Positions 1 to 10,275 are shown, counted from the first letter of the stretch. The stretch is DNA of 64,000 nucleotides from Shewanella glacialimarina (GCF_020511155.1 NZ_CP041216.1:930001-994000); one strand, 5' to 3'. A program made the numbers and translations. Notes: a model not told the origin generated them from the sequence alone.

Positions 1-3
1 TGC

Positions 4-2100
4 TTACCAGATTTTTACGCGCTTTTCTGGTGCAAGGTACATCTTGTCACCTTCTTTCACGTCATAAGTGGTATAAAACTCAGGCATGTTAGATAACGCG
101 CCTAGTGCACGGAAATGGCCTGGAGAATGTGGATCAGTTGCTACGCGATTTCGCATGGCTTCTTCTTTCATTTTCACACGCCAGATTTGGCTAAAGCCCA
201 TAAAGAAACGTTGATCGCCAGTTAGACCATCAATTACTGGTGCTTCTTGACCATTTAGTGACATTTTGTAAGCTTTATAAGCAATGGTCACACCTGATAA
301 ATCACCAATGTTCTCGCCTAAGGTTAATTCACCATTCACGTTCAAATCGTCAAATACTTTATAACCGCTATATTGGGTAATAAGGGCATTACCTTTAGCT
401 TCAAATGCTTTTAGATCAGCTTCAGTCCACCAGTCACGCATGTTACCTTCACCATCAAACTTAGCACCTTGGTCATCAAACCCATGGCCCATCTCGTGAC
501 CGATAACCGCGCCAATACCACCGTAGTTAACCGCATCATCAGCTTCTAAGTTGAAGAATGGTGGTTGTAAAATTGCAGCAGGGAACACAATTTCGTTCAT
601 GGTTGGGTTGTAGTAAGCATTAACTGTTTGCGGCGTCATGTGCCACTCGTCTTTATCTATTGGTTGGCCTAGCTTAGCTAAATTTTTGTTATGTTCAAAA
701 ATTGCAGCGCGTTTAGCATTACCTAATAAATCATCCGCTTTAATCGTCAGTTTAGTATAGTCATCCCACTTATTTGGATAACCAATCTTAGGGTTAAATT
801 TAGCTAGCTTGTCTTTTGCCGCGACTTTAGTGTCAGCGCTCATCCAATCTAGCGAATCGATGCTCGAGCCATAAGCGCCACGAAGGTTTTCAACAAGCTG
901 TTCCATCCGTGTTTTCGCTTCTGGAGCAAAATGGCGTTTAACATACACTTTACCGACGACTTCACCTAGGGTATCGCTTACTGTAGTGACACCACGCTTC
1001 CAACGCGGTTCTTGCTCTGCCTGACCATTTAAGGTTTTAGAGAAAAAAGCAAAATTTTCGTTGTCTACCGCTTCTGATAAGTTGCTTGCATTGTGGGTTA
1101 GGGTCATCCACGTGAGATAATTTTTCCATGCATCAAGGTCATTGTTCTTAATGACTTCATTTAACCCTTGGATATAGCTAGGTTGATTGATAATAATATC
1201 AGTTTGCTTATCCCCGCCTAATGCTGCCAAGTAACCTTGCCAGTTAATGTCCGGTGCTAGTTCATCTAAGTCTGCTACTTGATAAAGGTTGTAAGTTTTA
1301 GTGCTATCGCGAGTTTCAACAACATCCCAATGCTTTTCAGCAATTTTGGTTTCTAGTGCAAGAACAGCTTCTGCGTTTGCTTTAGCATTTGGTAAGCCTG
1401 CTAGGTCGTACATTCTTTCGATATGTTCTACATAGGCTTTACGAATATTAACAAAGCGCTCTTCCTGGTTAAAATAGTAATCTTTTTCTGGCAGGCTTAA
1501 GCCATATTGCCAAATATGAGTCGCATAACGGCTAGAGTTTTTTGCGTCTATTTCAACGTAGAAAGCTAATGGTGTTCCGCCGCCGTTAGCTTGATTTTCA
1601 CCAAAAAATGCAGTTAATTCTTTCTTGTCTGTTAGTGCTGCAATTTTATCTAAATCAGCTTGAATTGGTGCGATACCTAACTTGTTTAAGGTCGCAACAT
1701 CCATAAATGAGCGATATAAGTCCGCTACTTTTTGCTCATCGGTGCCATCTGCTAAATTCGGCGTAGCACTTAAATCTTCAATAATGACTTTAACGTCGTC
1801 ACGGGCATTTTCACGTAAGTCGTAAAAAGCACCAATGTTAGTGCGATCGCCTGGGATCTCAGCTGTGTTCATCCAGCCGCCATTAACATATAAGTAAAAG
1901 TCATCCTGTGGACGAACATTTTTGTCCATATTATCAAAGCTAATACCTGACGTCAGTGCTTTTTCAACAGCTGCAGCGGTTGCTGTTTTAGCGACTTCAG
2001 TTTTTGCTGCTGCATCAGCGGTTGCTTGAGTATTATCACTACAAGCTGACAGGCCAGCGATAAGCGAGGCACAAAGTCCTCCAATAACCAATTTTTTCAT
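4..2100 (-). CDS. M13 family metallopeptidase (neprilysin/PepO-like), lipoprotein
   Basis: A 698-residue zinc endopeptidase expected to cleave small peptides outside the inner membrane. The N-terminus has a short basic start, a hydrophobic stretch and a lipobox ending LSAC (Cys20), so it is probably lipid-anchored in the periplasm. The zinc site HEMGH is near residue 537 and the third ligand region, GENIGDLSG, near residue 597; both are M13 hallmarks. Full length is normal for the family and it ends in the typical short aromatic tail (VKIW). The N-terminal 25-50 region is Ala/Thr-rich linker. It is divergent from the pseudouridine synthase gene; the 283-base gap between them holds no other gene. 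Family assignment is secure; the physiological substrate is unknown. Confidence 0.93.
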   Translation of the reverse strand: MKKLVIGGLCASLIAGLSACSDNTQATADAAAKTEVAKTATAAAVEKALTSGISFDNMDKNVRPQDDFYLYVNGGWMNTAEIPGDRTNIGAFYDLRENARDDVKVIIEDLSATPNLADGTDEQKVADLYRSFMDVATLNKLGIAPIQADLDKIAALTDKKELTAFFGENQANGGGTPLAFYVEIDAKNSSRYATHIWQYGLSLPEKDYYFNQEERFVNIRKAYVEHIERMYDLAGLPNAKANAEAVLALETKIAEKHWDVVETRDSTKTYNLYQVADLDELAPDINWQGYLAALGGDKQTDIIINQPSYIQGLNEVIKNNDLDAWKNYLTWMTLTHNASNLSEAVDNENFAFFSKTLNGQAEQEPRWKRGVTTVSDTLGEVVGKVYVKRHFAPEAKTRMEQLVENLRGAYGSSIDSLDWMSADTKVAAKDKLAKFNPKIGYPNKWDDYTKLTIKADDLLGNAKRAAIFEHNKNLAKLGQPIDKDEWHMTPQTVNAYYNPTMNEIVFPAAILQPPFFNLEADDAVNYGGIGAVIGHEMGHGFDDQGAKFDGEGNMRDWWTEADLKAFEAKGNALITQYSGYKVFDDLNVNGELTLGENIGDLSGVTIAYKAYKMSLNGQEAPVIDGLTGDQRFFMGFSQIWRVKMKEEAMRNRVATDPHSPGHFRALGALSNMPEFYTTYDVKEGDKMYLAPEKRVKIW

Positions 2101-2383
2101 GTTGTTTCCCTTGCGTTAAATATGCCCTTCAATGGAGGCTGGTAATTTTGTTTTTATCTTGTCAGGTATTTAGTGCCAAAGTATTTCTTTGCATTGACTG
2201 CTGACTTATTGTTGTGACAGCTATGTTAAGGGTTTGTCGGCTAATAATACAAGCGTTATACGGCGTTTTTAGCGTGGTTTTTTGTGACTAGGTGTAACGA
2301 AAAGTACGATTTACTCGGCTGTTATTTCTATTTTTAACTTAAGACCGCATAATATGAACAAATTAAAGCAGTGAGTATTGATT

Positions 2384-3076
2384 GTGCGTTTAGACAAATT
2401 TATTTGTGAGAGTACCGAACTGACCCGTACTATGGCGAAAAAAGCACTTCACCGAAGTGATGTTACCTGTGATGGTGTGGTAATTAAAGATTCGGGATTT
2501 CAAGTAACAGAAAAAACAGTGGTTTGTTTAGATGGCCAAGTGATTTCTGTGGTAGGTGAACGATATATTATGTTGCACAAGCCAGTAGACACTATTTGCT
2601 CGACTATTGATGAAGTTTATCCTTCGGTGTTGAGCCTAATGGATATCGAGAAAATCGATACCTTGCACATTGCAGGAAGGCTAGATGCTGACACCACTGG
2701 GTTAGTATTGATCACCAGTGATGGTCAGTGGTCTCATAAAATCACCTCACCTAAAAAAGATTGCGGCAAGCGTTATTTAGTTGAGTTAGCTGAGCCAATT
2801 AGTGAAGATTTAGTGGCTGTTTTTGCCAGTGGCATTGCACTGCGTAATGAGGATGGGTTAACTAAACCTGCTATTTTAGAGCTTATTACCCCACAACAGG
2901 TGCGTTTAACAATCAGTGAAGGCAAGTATCATCAAGTCAAACGTATGTTTGCAGCGGTAGGTAATAAAGTGGTTAATTTACACCGTGAGTGCGTTGGACA
3001 AATTGAGCTAGATTCAGAGTTAGTGCCTGGAGACTGGCGTTACTTGACACAAGAAGAAGTGGACTCCATCCATTAA
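2384..3076 (+). CDS. rsuA: 16S rRNA pseudouridine synthase, RsuA family
   Basis: Predicted to isomerise a uridine in ribosomal RNA (position 516 of 16S rRNA in E. coli RsuA). The N-terminus (about residues 1-45) is an S4 RNA-binding domain, followed by the synthase domain with the signature GRLDADTTGL; the Asp after GRL (residue 101 from this start) is the catalytic nucleophile. The frame is open from a TTG at 2378, but the GTG at 2384 gives MRLDKF, the start seen in RsuA family members, so I chose it. 230 residues is the normal length. RsuA-type paralogues that act on 23S rRNA (RluB/E/F) share the fold, so the exact target base is inferred. Confidence 0.85.
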   Translation: MRLDKFICESTELTRTMAKKALHRSDVTCDGVVIKDSGFQVTEKTVVCLDGQVISVVGERYIMLHKPVDTICSTIDEVYPSVLSLMDIEKIDTLHIAGRLDADTTGLVLITSDGQWSHKITSPKKDCGKRYLVELAEPISEDLVAVFASGIALRNEDGLTKPAILELITPQQVRLTISEGKYHQVKRMFAAVGNKVVNLHRECVGQIELDSELVPGDWRYLTQEEVDSIH

Positions 3077-3337
3077 TTTACGATTTAGATATCCAAGTGG
3101 TAAATAGCTTGTTGGTAAATTTTTTTGGTTGAAAATTGTGCAGAAGCCTATAGCTTTGCTAAAGTTGATTCAGATTGTAAAAATAACGCTTAAAATTTGA
3201 TGTTGTTAGCATTTTTGATAATCTTTTTTGAAATAGAAACTAAAATAGTGGTTAATACACTTATTAAACGCGTGCAGTTAATGTTGAGCTTTGGAACGCA
3301 TAATACTGATCTGCGCCTAAATAACTTAGGAGTATAT

Positions 3338-3571
3338 ATGAAATATTCAATTTTATTTGCTGCACTATTTTTTGCTGGTTCAGCTGCTGCAGTCGACTGT
3401 GTTGAGTGTCATGAAAGTATCGACGTTGCTATGCACACTGAAAATGAAGCAACGTTAGCTGTTTGTGCTGATTGTCATGCTATTGGTGATGCGCATGAAA
3501 TCGACATGGAAATGCACAGCCCTGAACTGACAATGAAAGAATGTACTGATTGCCACCAAATGGAAAAATAA
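3338..3571 (+). CDS. very small periplasmic triheme c-type cytochrome
   Basis: A 77-residue protein with a signal peptide (about residues 1-20, ending in an Ala-rich cleavage region) and three haem-attachment motifs: CVECH, CADCH and CTDCH. Outside the motifs there are exactly three further histidines in the mature chain, enough for bis-histidine ligation of three haems. That gives about 57 mature residues for three haems, denser than the 91-residue small tetraheme cytochromes of Shewanella. The start is the ATG at 3338 with AGGAGT eight bases upstream. The frame stays open for 47 codons upstream, but that part has no matching signal and precedes the ribosome site, so it is not included. A strong terminator follows. 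It is probably a periplasmic electron carrier; the partner is unknown. Confidence 0.85.
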   Translation: MKYSILFAALFFAGSAAAVDCVECHESIDVAMHTENEATLAVCADCHAIGDAHEIDMEMHSPELTMKECTDCHQMEK

Positions 3572-3620
3572 ACCTCGTATTTGTGCAAGCATTAGGCTTT
3601 TAGCATAATAGTGATTAATT

Positions 3621-3647
3621 AAGGTCTTCTTCGGAAGGCCTTTTTTT
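3621..3647 (+). terminator. rho-independent terminator of the triheme cytochrome gene
   Basis: A nine-pair stem (one G-T pair) closed by a C(TTCG)G tetraloop at 3621-3642 and followed by a run of T to 3647. It lies 50 bases after the cytochrome stop codon. Confidence 0.9.
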
Positions 3648-3835
3648 ATGATTTTTTGGCTGTAAATGTCGATAAAAACATTTAGGTTTAATGTCATATG
3701 CCGATAATAATTTAATGGTAATTTTTTTGTAAAGAATATTTAGCTTAATTTTTGGCTTGATTTTTAGTTTCTTTATTAGCTTACTTACATAAAAACGACT
3801 ATATATTATCTATTAAAATCAAAAAAGGATGCGCT

Positions 3836-5698
3836 ATGTTAATCCGATCTAAGCTTCTGTTGAGTGCAGCCATATCGATCTCGGCACTTGTTGCTATGTT
3901 TGCCTTACAACAATATTCGACTAATGTACAACAGCAGCTGGCATTGGCAACAACCAGTGTAATTGAAATTGAAAAAGAAATTTATCAACTGAGAAAAGAA
4001 GAAAAAGATTTCTTAAACAGATTGGATGTTATCTACCTTGAAAATCATCAACAGAATTTCGCCGATCTAAATATATTGTTTGAGCGTGTCGGAGAAGTGT
4101 TAAATGATCGCAATATCCCCCTTACGGCTTTAAATGGTTTAAAAGACAGTGTCCAGACTTATAAATTGACATTTAACGATGTCGTGGTGCTGCAAAAAGA
4201 AATAGGCTTAACGCCTAAAACAGGTTTGTATGGTCGGTTAAGGGAAGCTGTTCATAATGTGGAATCTATCTTAAGCAGCAATAATGAAAATGGATTACTT
4301 GTTATTATGTTACAGCTTCGTCGTAACGAAAAAGATTTTATGTTACGCCGCGACCCCAAATATATTGATTCATTTAAATCTTATATAAGCGAATTTAAAC
4401 AGTCAGTTAATAACTCTTTCTTAGCTTCAGGTGTTAAAGACGAATTACAGGCGAGTATTGACCAATATCAGGCTGATTTTCAGGCTTTAGTGAGTAAAGA
4501 GCAAGAGTTTGGCTTGACTGAAGTTGACGGTAAAATGAAGGCGTTACGTGATGCTATTTATAAAACCGATGACGATAGTAAAGCGTTGAAAGAGCAAACT
4601 TTAGCTGAAATTAATCAAGCAGAAGAAAATGGCATATATTTAGGTGGCGGTATTTTCTTATTGATTACCTTGGCTTTGTCGATATCCACTTATTATATTC
4701 TTCGTAGCATTATTACCCCAGTTGAAAATATTACCCGCGTAATTGCCAGTATTGAGCAAACTAAAGATTTAACCCTGCGTTGTGATGACTCCGGAGATGA
4801 CGAGTTGTCACGAATTGCCACTCACTTTAATAGCATGGTGGGGTCATTTCAACATTTGATTGAACAAGTCAATGAAGCTGTTGATGCAATGAATACTTCC
4901 TGTCAGGAGCTGTCTAACAATGCTTCTATAGCATCAGAAGGCGTGTTAAGGCAGCTGAATGAAACTGACATGGTAGCAACCGCCATTACTGAAATGGGCG
5001 CCACAATTGATGAAATTGCTAATAACACTGAATTAGCCGCATTAAAAGCCAGCCAAACCCACGATAACGCAAAGAGTGGTCAAATTGGCGTCGAAGAAAC
5101 GATAGCAAAAATTCAACTACTTGCCAGTCAGCTTAATGATTCAGCTAAAGTGGTTCGCGAGCTTGAACAGGACAGTAAGACTATTGGCAGCGTATTAGAT
5201 GTTATCCGAGGGATTGCAGAGCAAACGAACTTACTGGCACTTAATGCCGCAATTGAAGCCGCTAGAGCAGGTGAACAAGGTCGCGGTTTTGCAGTTGTTG
5301 CCGATGAGGTTAGAAGTTTAGCGATGCGAACCCAAGAGTCTACTGAAGAGATTGCAGCTATTATCAGTACCTTGCAAACACGGACTCGTTCTATTGTACA
5401 GTTGATGGAAACTAGCCAGCGCCAAGGTGCAGAAAGTGCTGAGCAGGCGGCAAGTGCGGGTTCATTACTACGCTTAATTAACGAAGATGTGACTAATATT
5501 ATGGACATGAGTACTCAAATTGCAGCGGCAATTGAGGAGCAAAGCATGGTGGCTGCTGAGGTTAATAAAAACGTGGTGGTTATTCGTGACATAGCTGATG
5601 AGTCATCACAAGCCTCTGCATCGAATGCGGCATCATCAGAAGACCTACGTATTCGCGCAGCTGGGCTGCATAAATCAGTGAGTATGTTTAAAGTATAA
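3836..5698 (+). CDS. methyl-accepting chemotaxis protein with HBM-type sensor domain
   Basis: A 620-residue chemoreceptor. Transmembrane segment 1 spans about residues 8-26. The periplasmic region (about 28-265) is all-helical and carries two RxxEKDFxxR motifs, at about residues 53-61 and 162-170, the mark of the helical bimodular (HBM) ligand domain known from Pseudomonas McpS. Transmembrane segment 2 is at about 266-288, followed by HAMP and a cytoplasmic signalling hairpin whose tip has the conserved [19 protein letters not shown] segment. There is no C-terminal pentapeptide for CheR tethering. McpS senses TCA-cycle acids; the ligand here is not readable from sequence. The ribosome site AAGGA lies six bases before the ATG. 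Single-gene unit ended by its own terminator. Confidence 0.92.
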   Translation: MLIRSKLLLSAAISISALVAMFALQQYSTNVQQQLALATTSVIEIEKEIYQLRKEEKDFLNRLDVIYLENHQQNFADLNILFERVGEVLNDRNIPLTALNGLKDSVQTYKLTFNDVVVLQKEIGLTPKTGLYGRLREAVHNVESILSSNNENGLLVIMLQLRRNEKDFMLRRDPKYIDSFKSYISEFKQSVNNSFLASGVKDELQASIDQYQADFQALVSKEQEFGLTEVDGKMKALRDAIYKTDDDSKALKEQTLAEINQAEENGIYLGGGIFLLITLALSISTYYILRSIITPVENITRVIASIEQTKDLTLRCDDSGDDELSRIATHFNSMVGSFQHLIEQVNEAVDAMNTSCQELSNNASIASEGVLRQLNETDMVATAITEMGATIDEIANNTELAALKASQTHDNAKSGQIGVEETIAKIQLLASQLNDSAKVVRELEQDSKTIGSVLDVIRGIAEQTNLLALNAAIEAARAGEQGRGFAVVADEVRSLAMRTQESTEEIAAIISTLQTRTRSIVQLMETSQRQGAESAEQAASAGSLLRLINEDVTNIMDMSTQIAAAIEEQSMVAAEVNKNVVVIRDIADESSQASASNAASSEDLRIRAAGLHKSVSMFKV

Positions 5699-5820
5699 GA
5701 TGCTTTGATGTGCAGGACATGGTTATTAGTATCTGTAGTTCAGTAATGAATTACCTTTTCTATACTTTTTCTCAGAGGCAACAACTATTACATCTTGTAT
5801 GCGCATGTGCTAGATAAATA

Positions 5821-5853
5821 AAAAACCCTAATTTATCCAGTTAGGGTTTTTTA
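5821..5853. terminator. bidirectional terminator between the chemoreceptor and rpiA
   Basis: Inverted repeat with arms AAAAACCCTAA and TTAGGGTTTTTT around a nine-base loop. It has a T-run on both strands, between two convergent genes. Confidence 0.88.
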
Positions 5854-5928
5854 TTGGGCGAGAATGTTGTTTTAGCCTTTGAAGTAGCTAAAAAATAGCT
5901 ATATCAAAAGTAGCAGTATAAAAAGCTG

Positions 5929-6591
5929 TTACTTTGAGGTGACAGTGTTGACGCCTTCAGGTGTGCCCACTAGTAATACATCTGCGCCACGGTTAGCAAA
6001 CAAGCCATTAGTCACAACGCCGACTATGGCATTAATTTTAGTTTCCATTACTTTGGGATCTAAAATTTTCATATTGTGAACATCTATTATCACATTACCA
6101 TTATCGGTCACGACACCTTGACGATATTCAGGATCACCGCCTAATTTAACTAATTCACGTGCCACATATGAACGCGCCATCGGGATAACTTCTACAGGTA
6201 GCGGGAAGTCGCCTAATATCGATACTTGTTTAGTGTTATCAACAATACAAATGAATTTTTGGGCAACTGCGGCAACAATTTTTTCACGAGTTAAAGCTGC
6301 ACCACCGCCTTTAATCATATCCATGCGGTCGTTAATTTCATCGGCGCCATCGACATACACGGCTATATCTGCAACATTGTTTAGATCAAATACCTCAATG
6401 CCTAATTGTTTCATTTTTGCTGTTGATGCTTCCGAGCTTGAAACCGCGCCTTTAATATCATCTTTCATTGTTGCTAGTGCATCAATAAAATGATTAACCG
6501 TTGAGCCAGTACCTACACCTACAATGGTATCTCTTTCGACATATTTTAATGCAGCCCAGCCGGCCGCTTTTTTCATTTCATCTTGAGTCAT
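5929..6591 (-). CDS. rpiA: ribose-5-phosphate isomerase A
   Basis: Interconverts ribose 5-phosphate and ribulose 5-phosphate in the non-oxidative pentose phosphate pathway; cytoplasmic. The 220-residue length matches the family. The N-terminal [16 protein letters not shown] phosphate-binding loop, the central YVDGADEIN segment with the catalytic acid region, and the [12 protein letters not shown] segment are all present. It ends shortly before the bidirectional terminator at 5821-5853. The gene upstream on the same strand is a new unit (the MscS channel) that ends 49 bases before rpiA starts, so read-through is possible. Confidence 0.97.
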   Translation of the reverse strand: MTQDEMKKAAGWAALKYVERDTIVGVGTGSTVNHFIDALATMKDDIKGAVSSSEASTAKMKQLGIEVFDLNNVADIAVYVDGADEINDRMDMIKGGGAALTREKIVAAVAQKFICIVDNTKQVSILGDFPLPVEVIPMARSYVARELVKLGGDPEYRQGVVTDNGNVIIDVHNMKILDPKVMETKINAIVGVVTNGLFANRGADVLLVGTPEGVNTVTSK

Positions 6592-6640
6592 TAGGCAATT
6601 CCATTAGTTGTTTTTAACATTATCTCGATTATAACGTAAC

Positions 6641-7453
6641 CTACGGCGAAATTATTTGCTTGTCGTCATAAAAATGCGCATCTTTAAAAGCATCTAACAC
6701 TCTTACATTGATATCGCTGATGAACTTTCTTTCCAAGCGTACATCCATTACATAAGCTTTTATGGTAATGGTTTGCATGTGCTGCCCATAGGATAAATCT
6801 GTCCCTAATATGATCCTAATGGGTTTATTTAAAAAGGTGTAAGGTGAGCATTGTGTAGCTTCTTTGGCAAGGGCTATGGCTTGTTTATGATCGGCGTGCA
6901 AAGGTAAATTAAAACTGATTACAACCATTTCATCTAGGGCGCCGCTATTGGCATTTGATACGGCATTTTTTAATACCTCAGCATTAGGCACCATGATGGT
7001 GTTGTCATCAAAGGTTCGCAGCCAGGTTACGCTCCATTCAAGTTTTATTACTTCGCCATAATGGCCTGCGAGCGAGACCATATCACCCACTCGATAGGGG
7101 GGATTTAACATAATAATGAAGCCAGCAATCATATTTTTTGCCGGTTCTTGAGTCGCTAAACCGATAACTATACTGATTGAACCAATCATAGCTAACACTA
7201 CATTTTGGTGAGGTGCGATAATTCCTGCAGTAGTATAAATTATTACGCAGCCCCAAATAAATAAGCGGATAAACGGGTAAAGTCGTCCCCAGAATAATCG
7301 ATATTTTGGCAGCTTTATGGTGAGTTTATCTAAACTGATTTTTATTACATTCAATAGCGCCCAGGCAAAAAAGCATATCAATAAAATTAAGGCTATTTTC
7401 TCTAATGAGATGATGCTAATTAGCGACTGTAATGCGTCTGTTGTTGATTCCAT
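6641..7453 (-). CDS. small-conductance mechanosensitive channel, MscS family
   Basis: A 270-residue inner-membrane protein. Hydrophobic segments at about 15-38, 62-82 and 85-110 correspond to a three-helix MscS-type core. The third runs into the pore-lining stretch GLATQEPAKNMIAGFII and then the beta-domain start NPPYRVGDMVSL and the conserved VPNAEVLKNAVSN. Such channels open on membrane tension and release solutes during osmotic downshock. It lies 21 bases downstream of the ATPase gene at 7475-8728 on the same strand, so the two are probably one transcript. The pore helix differs from the Ala/Gly pattern of E. coli MscS, so conductance cannot be inferred. Confidence 0.88.
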   Translation of the reverse strand: MESTTDALQSLISIISLEKIALILLICFFAWALLNVIKISLDKLTIKLPKYRLFWGRLYPFIRLFIWGCVIIYTTAGIIAPHQNVVLAMIGSISIVIGLATQEPAKNMIAGFIIMLNPPYRVGDMVSLAGHYGEVIKLEWSVTWLRTFDDNTIMVPNAEVLKNAVSNANSGALDEMVVISFNLPLHADHKQAIALAKEATQCSPYTFLNKPIRIILGTDLSYGQHMQTITIKAYVMDVRLERKFISDINVRVLDAFKDAHFYDDKQIISP

Positions 7454-7474
7454 ACCTATTCTCTTTGGTAATGA

Positions 7475-8728
7475 TTAGAAGCTAAAAAGTTTGTTGTGAT
7501 TAAGCAGGTGCGTGGCGACTATTTTACTCAGTACTGGTGGTATTTGATAAAAGTGTCGCGCAAAATCACTTTCACAGTATTGTGTTATCAATAGACCTTG
7601 CCTGCTGAGAAACTCCAATTTTAACGAGCTTTCTTCGATAGACATGTTGAAAATAATGCTTAAATGTTCAACGGTTAATCCGCCATGAACATAAATTTCT
7701 GCGAGTGCAAAGAGAGATTCTTCATCTAAACTTTTTAGTGCGTGGGTGTCGATAGTGAAAATATCTTTTGAGTTGAGATCGCTAAGTTTAGATACCTTAT
7801 GCTCATCAATAGATTGCTTTAAAATGAATAAAGCGAGTCTAGGCTGGCCTTGGCAGATTTTCATTAAGGTTTTGGTGTGGGACTCTAGGGTGTTTAACTC
7901 TATGGTGAGAGCTGAATCGCCTTCATTCTCTTGTGTGTTATTGCTTTCATGCGGTAAATTTATACCCATATCAGGTAAGTAAAGCGTAAGAAATGTGGTT
8001 AATTCAGTCTGAGTAAAATACTTAAGCTGAACGACGGTTTTAATAAAATGAGTAATTTGATATTGCGAAGAGAGTCTTTGCCATACATAGGTTTCACACC
8101 CCATAATCCAGCAATGCCTTTGCCTGGTTTCCATTAATATAGTCGCTAATGTTACCAAAGCTTGATAACTGCCCATTCGGCGCTGCATTAATCGATGAAT
8201 GTCATCCAGGAAAATAATATGTTGAGGCTGTGCATTGATTAATCTAATGGCATCTGTAATTGATTGGGGCTCATTTTGGATATCAAAACAATCATATAAA
8301 GTGGCGATAGCTTCTTTTGAAGACAGCGGCGCTTTACAGAAGCTAAGCCATAATAGTGGCTCAGACTCCGGTTGCCCGCGAATAATATTCTGAATAAAAG
8401 TACTGACACCTGCTCCAAAAGGGGCAATGATCGCGCTCAATTCACCTTGGTTATCACGCCATAACTCAATGGCGTTGTTGATTTGATCTATAGCTTGTTC
8501 TCGCCCGATGACATGGTAAATATCCGTATTTACTGAATAAGAGATCTGTTGTTTGAGCGGGCTTCTAAGTCCATGGTGTCGATAGGTTTGCGCAATGGCT
8601 TTTAAGGATAATGTATTTGTCGGCTCTGACTCTTGCTCTGTAGCTGCACTATTAGGGTTGATGTAGGTTAGAAATTGTTGCCACTTACCAAGAAGTGCAT
8701 CGATAGTCATTGCCATAATATTATCCAT
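7475..8728 (-). CDS. AAA/STAND-like P-loop protein with degenerate Walker A motif
   Basis: A 417-residue cytoplasmic protein of unknown function. At about residues 99-111 it has a Walker A-like loop, IIAPFGAGVSTF, in which the invariant Lys is Val; the codon is GTC on the coding strand. A Walker B-like segment, IIFLDDIHRL, follows at about residues 170-180. A sensor-like stretch and a C-terminal helical, possibly winged-helix, part complete the layout expected of AAA/STAND ATPases of the ExeA/GspA type. No transmembrane segment or signal is seen. Its only partner is the MscS channel gene 21 bases downstream. With the Lys missing, it may bind nucleotide weakly or not at all. Family is inferred from motifs only. 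Confidence 0.6.
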   Translation of the reverse strand: MDNIMAMTIDALLGKWQQFLTYINPNSAATEQESEPTNTLSLKAIAQTYRHHGLRSPLKQQISYSVNTDIYHVIGREQAIDQINNAIELWRDNQGELSAIIAPFGAGVSTFIQNIIRGQPESEPLLWLSFCKAPLSSKEAIATLYDCFDIQNEPQSITDAIRLINAQPQHIIFLDDIHRLMQRRMGSYQALVTLATILMETRQRHCWIMGCETYVWQRLSSQYQITHFIKTVVQLKYFTQTELTTFLTLYLPDMGINLPHESNNTQENEGDSALTIELNTLESHTKTLMKICQGQPRLALFILKQSIDEHKVSKLSDLNSKDIFTIDTHALKSLDEESLFALAEIYVHGGLTVEHLSIIFNMSIEESSLKLEFLSRQGLLITQYCESDFARHFYQIPPVLSKIVATHLLNHNKLFSF

Positions 8729-9110
8729 TTGATCAAGCCATTAGTAAGCAGCATCTGATCCAACCTCTAAAAAGTAAATCGAGTTAACAGGTATAACGTT
8801 TTTCATTACGTCAGAATAAGTACTATAACAGTAAATTAACGCTGGCATAGAGTGCTAGTTGTGATTGTTATTATTACCAATTTACTGTGATTATAGGTTA
8901 TTACTGCTGGCAAGTATGGTTAATAAATGAGTATAGCTATCTTAATGCCCCATCGTTTACGGGATAGCAGATAACACGATGTAATGACCCCGTAGGCTAT
9001 TTGTTCATGGAAAGTGAAGTTAAAGCGCTACTTTAGTATGAATTGACTCGCTGATTAATCATTGTTTAGCGTATACTTAATTTTTATTTTTTATTGAAAA
9101 ATTAACCTTG
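8729..9110. other. intergenic region between divergent ATPase gene and pbpG
   Basis: 382 bases with no convincing reading frame. It must hold the promoters of the leftward ATPase-mscS pair and of pbpG. I see no recognisable operator, repeat or RNA gene. Confidence 0.5.
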
Positions 9111-10013
9111 ATGATGCCATTCAAATCTGCTTTTTCGACACTGTTATTATTAGCTAGCTTAACCCATCAGGCTTATGCAGCAACAGCCGTTGCGTCCTCT
9201 CAACAACAAGAGTTAGCCGCAGGTAGTGCTATGCTTGTGGACCTTAACACTAATGAAGTTTTATATTCGAGTAATATTAATCATCAAGTACCGATAGCAT
9301 CAGTGACTAAGCTGATGACTGCAATGGTTGTATTAGATGCTAAATTACCTTTAGATGAAATGATTACTGTAGATATTCATCAAGCCCCAATTATGCGTAA
9401 TGTCTACTCCAGAGTGCGAGTTGGCAGTGAAGTTAGCCGTGAAACCATGATGCTGATGACATTAATGTCTTCAGAGAATCGTGCAGCCACAGCGCTTGCT
9501 CATCATTATCCTGGTGGCTACTTTGCTTTTATTGATGCAATGAATGCCAAAGCGACAGCATTGGGTATGGAGCAAACTCGTTATGCAGAGCCAACAGGTT
9601 TATCTGCTGATAACGTCTCCAGTGCAAAGGATTTGGTTATTTTGCTACAGGAAAGTCAAAAATATCCTTTATTGGGCAAGTTAAGTTCAACTGAGAAAAA
9701 ACACATTATTTTCAATAAGCCAAGATACAATCTTGACTTCCAGAATACCAACAAGTTGGTATTTAAAGACGGTTGGAATATCGCGCTAACTAAGACTGGC
9801 TATACCAGCAAAGCCGGTCATTGCTTGATTATGTTGACCGAAATGAATAAGCGAAAAGTCGCATTTGTGGTGCTTGATACCTTTGGCAAATATACCCATA
9901 TAGCAGATGCTAGCCGTCTTAAAAAATGGTTAGAAACGGGTAAAGTAACCCCAATTCCTGCATCGGCTAAGGCATATAAACAACAAAAGCAATTGGCAAA
10001 ATCTAATAGCTAA
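9111..10013 (+). CDS. pbpG: D-alanyl-D-alanine endopeptidase (PBP7/8 type)
   Basis: Periplasmic serine endopeptidase that cleaves D-Ala-meso-DAP cross-links in peptidoglycan. There is an N-terminal signal peptide (about residues 1-23, ending AYA). The three penicillin-binding motifs are present in order: SVTK (active-site Ser), SSEN as the SxN box, and KTG in [13 protein letters not shown]. The 300-residue length fits PbpG. The frame opens at a TTG (9108) followed by two ATGs; the ATG at 9111 or 9114 is the likely start. It stands alone with its own upstream gap. DacA-type carboxypeptidases share the motifs, but the short C-terminus without an amphipathic anchor favours PbpG. Confidence 0.92.
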   Translation: MMPFKSAFSTLLLLASLTHQAYAATAVASSQQQELAAGSAMLVDLNTNEVLYSSNINHQVPIASVTKLMTAMVVLDAKLPLDEMITVDIHQAPIMRNVYSRVRVGSEVSRETMMLMTLMSSENRAATALAHHYPGGYFAFIDAMNAKATALGMEQTRYAEPTGLSADNVSSAKDLVILLQESQKYPLLGKLSSTEKKHIIFNKPRYNLDFQNTNKLVFKDGWNIALTKTGYTSKAGHCLIMLTEMNKRKVAFVVLDTFGKYTHIADASRLKKWLETGKVTPIPASAKAYKQQKQLAKSNS

Positions 10014-10238
10014 ACATCAGTAGCTAAAGTCTAAAAGTGGGTGGTTGAGCATTTTGTAATGGGCACATTTAGTTGACCTGTTAAGCATTGCAGCTACGAC
10101 AGTTTATTAACTAGGCTTTTGTTGTAAGCCTTAACTTGTGGTGACCTTATAATATTGCATTATTGGGTGAAAGCATTTTAAGGCTCCCATTGTTTATCGG
10201 TCTGGTAAATTAAATTAATACTTATATTTCATTAAAAT

Positions 10239-10260
10239 ACACCTAAAAGTACCTAGGTGT
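10239..10260. promoter_or_regulatory. candidate operator: inverted repeat ACACCTA-N8-TAGGTGT
   Basis: Perfect seven-base dyad ending 15 bases before the putative -35 box of the cupin gene. That position suits a regulator-binding site, but no regulator is identified, and it could equally be a chance hairpin. Confidence 0.3.
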
Positions 10261-10275
10261 CACAATTGTACCTGC

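Noticed and set aside
3150..3190. FNR/CRP-like half site (TTGAT) upstream of the cytochrome
   Set aside because: The second half does not match and the position is far from the start.
3197..3337. N-terminal 47-codon extension of the triheme cytochrome
   Set aside because: It lacks a ribosome site, while the ATG at 3338 has AGGAGT and starts a proper signal peptide.
3455..3697. Leftward 80-codon frame over the cytochrome end and its terminator
   Set aside because: It runs through the hairpin, has no ribosome site and overlaps a real gene.
5128..5508. Leftward 126-codon frame inside the chemoreceptor
   Set aside because: It is the reverse complement of the conserved signalling hairpin and encodes no sensible protein.
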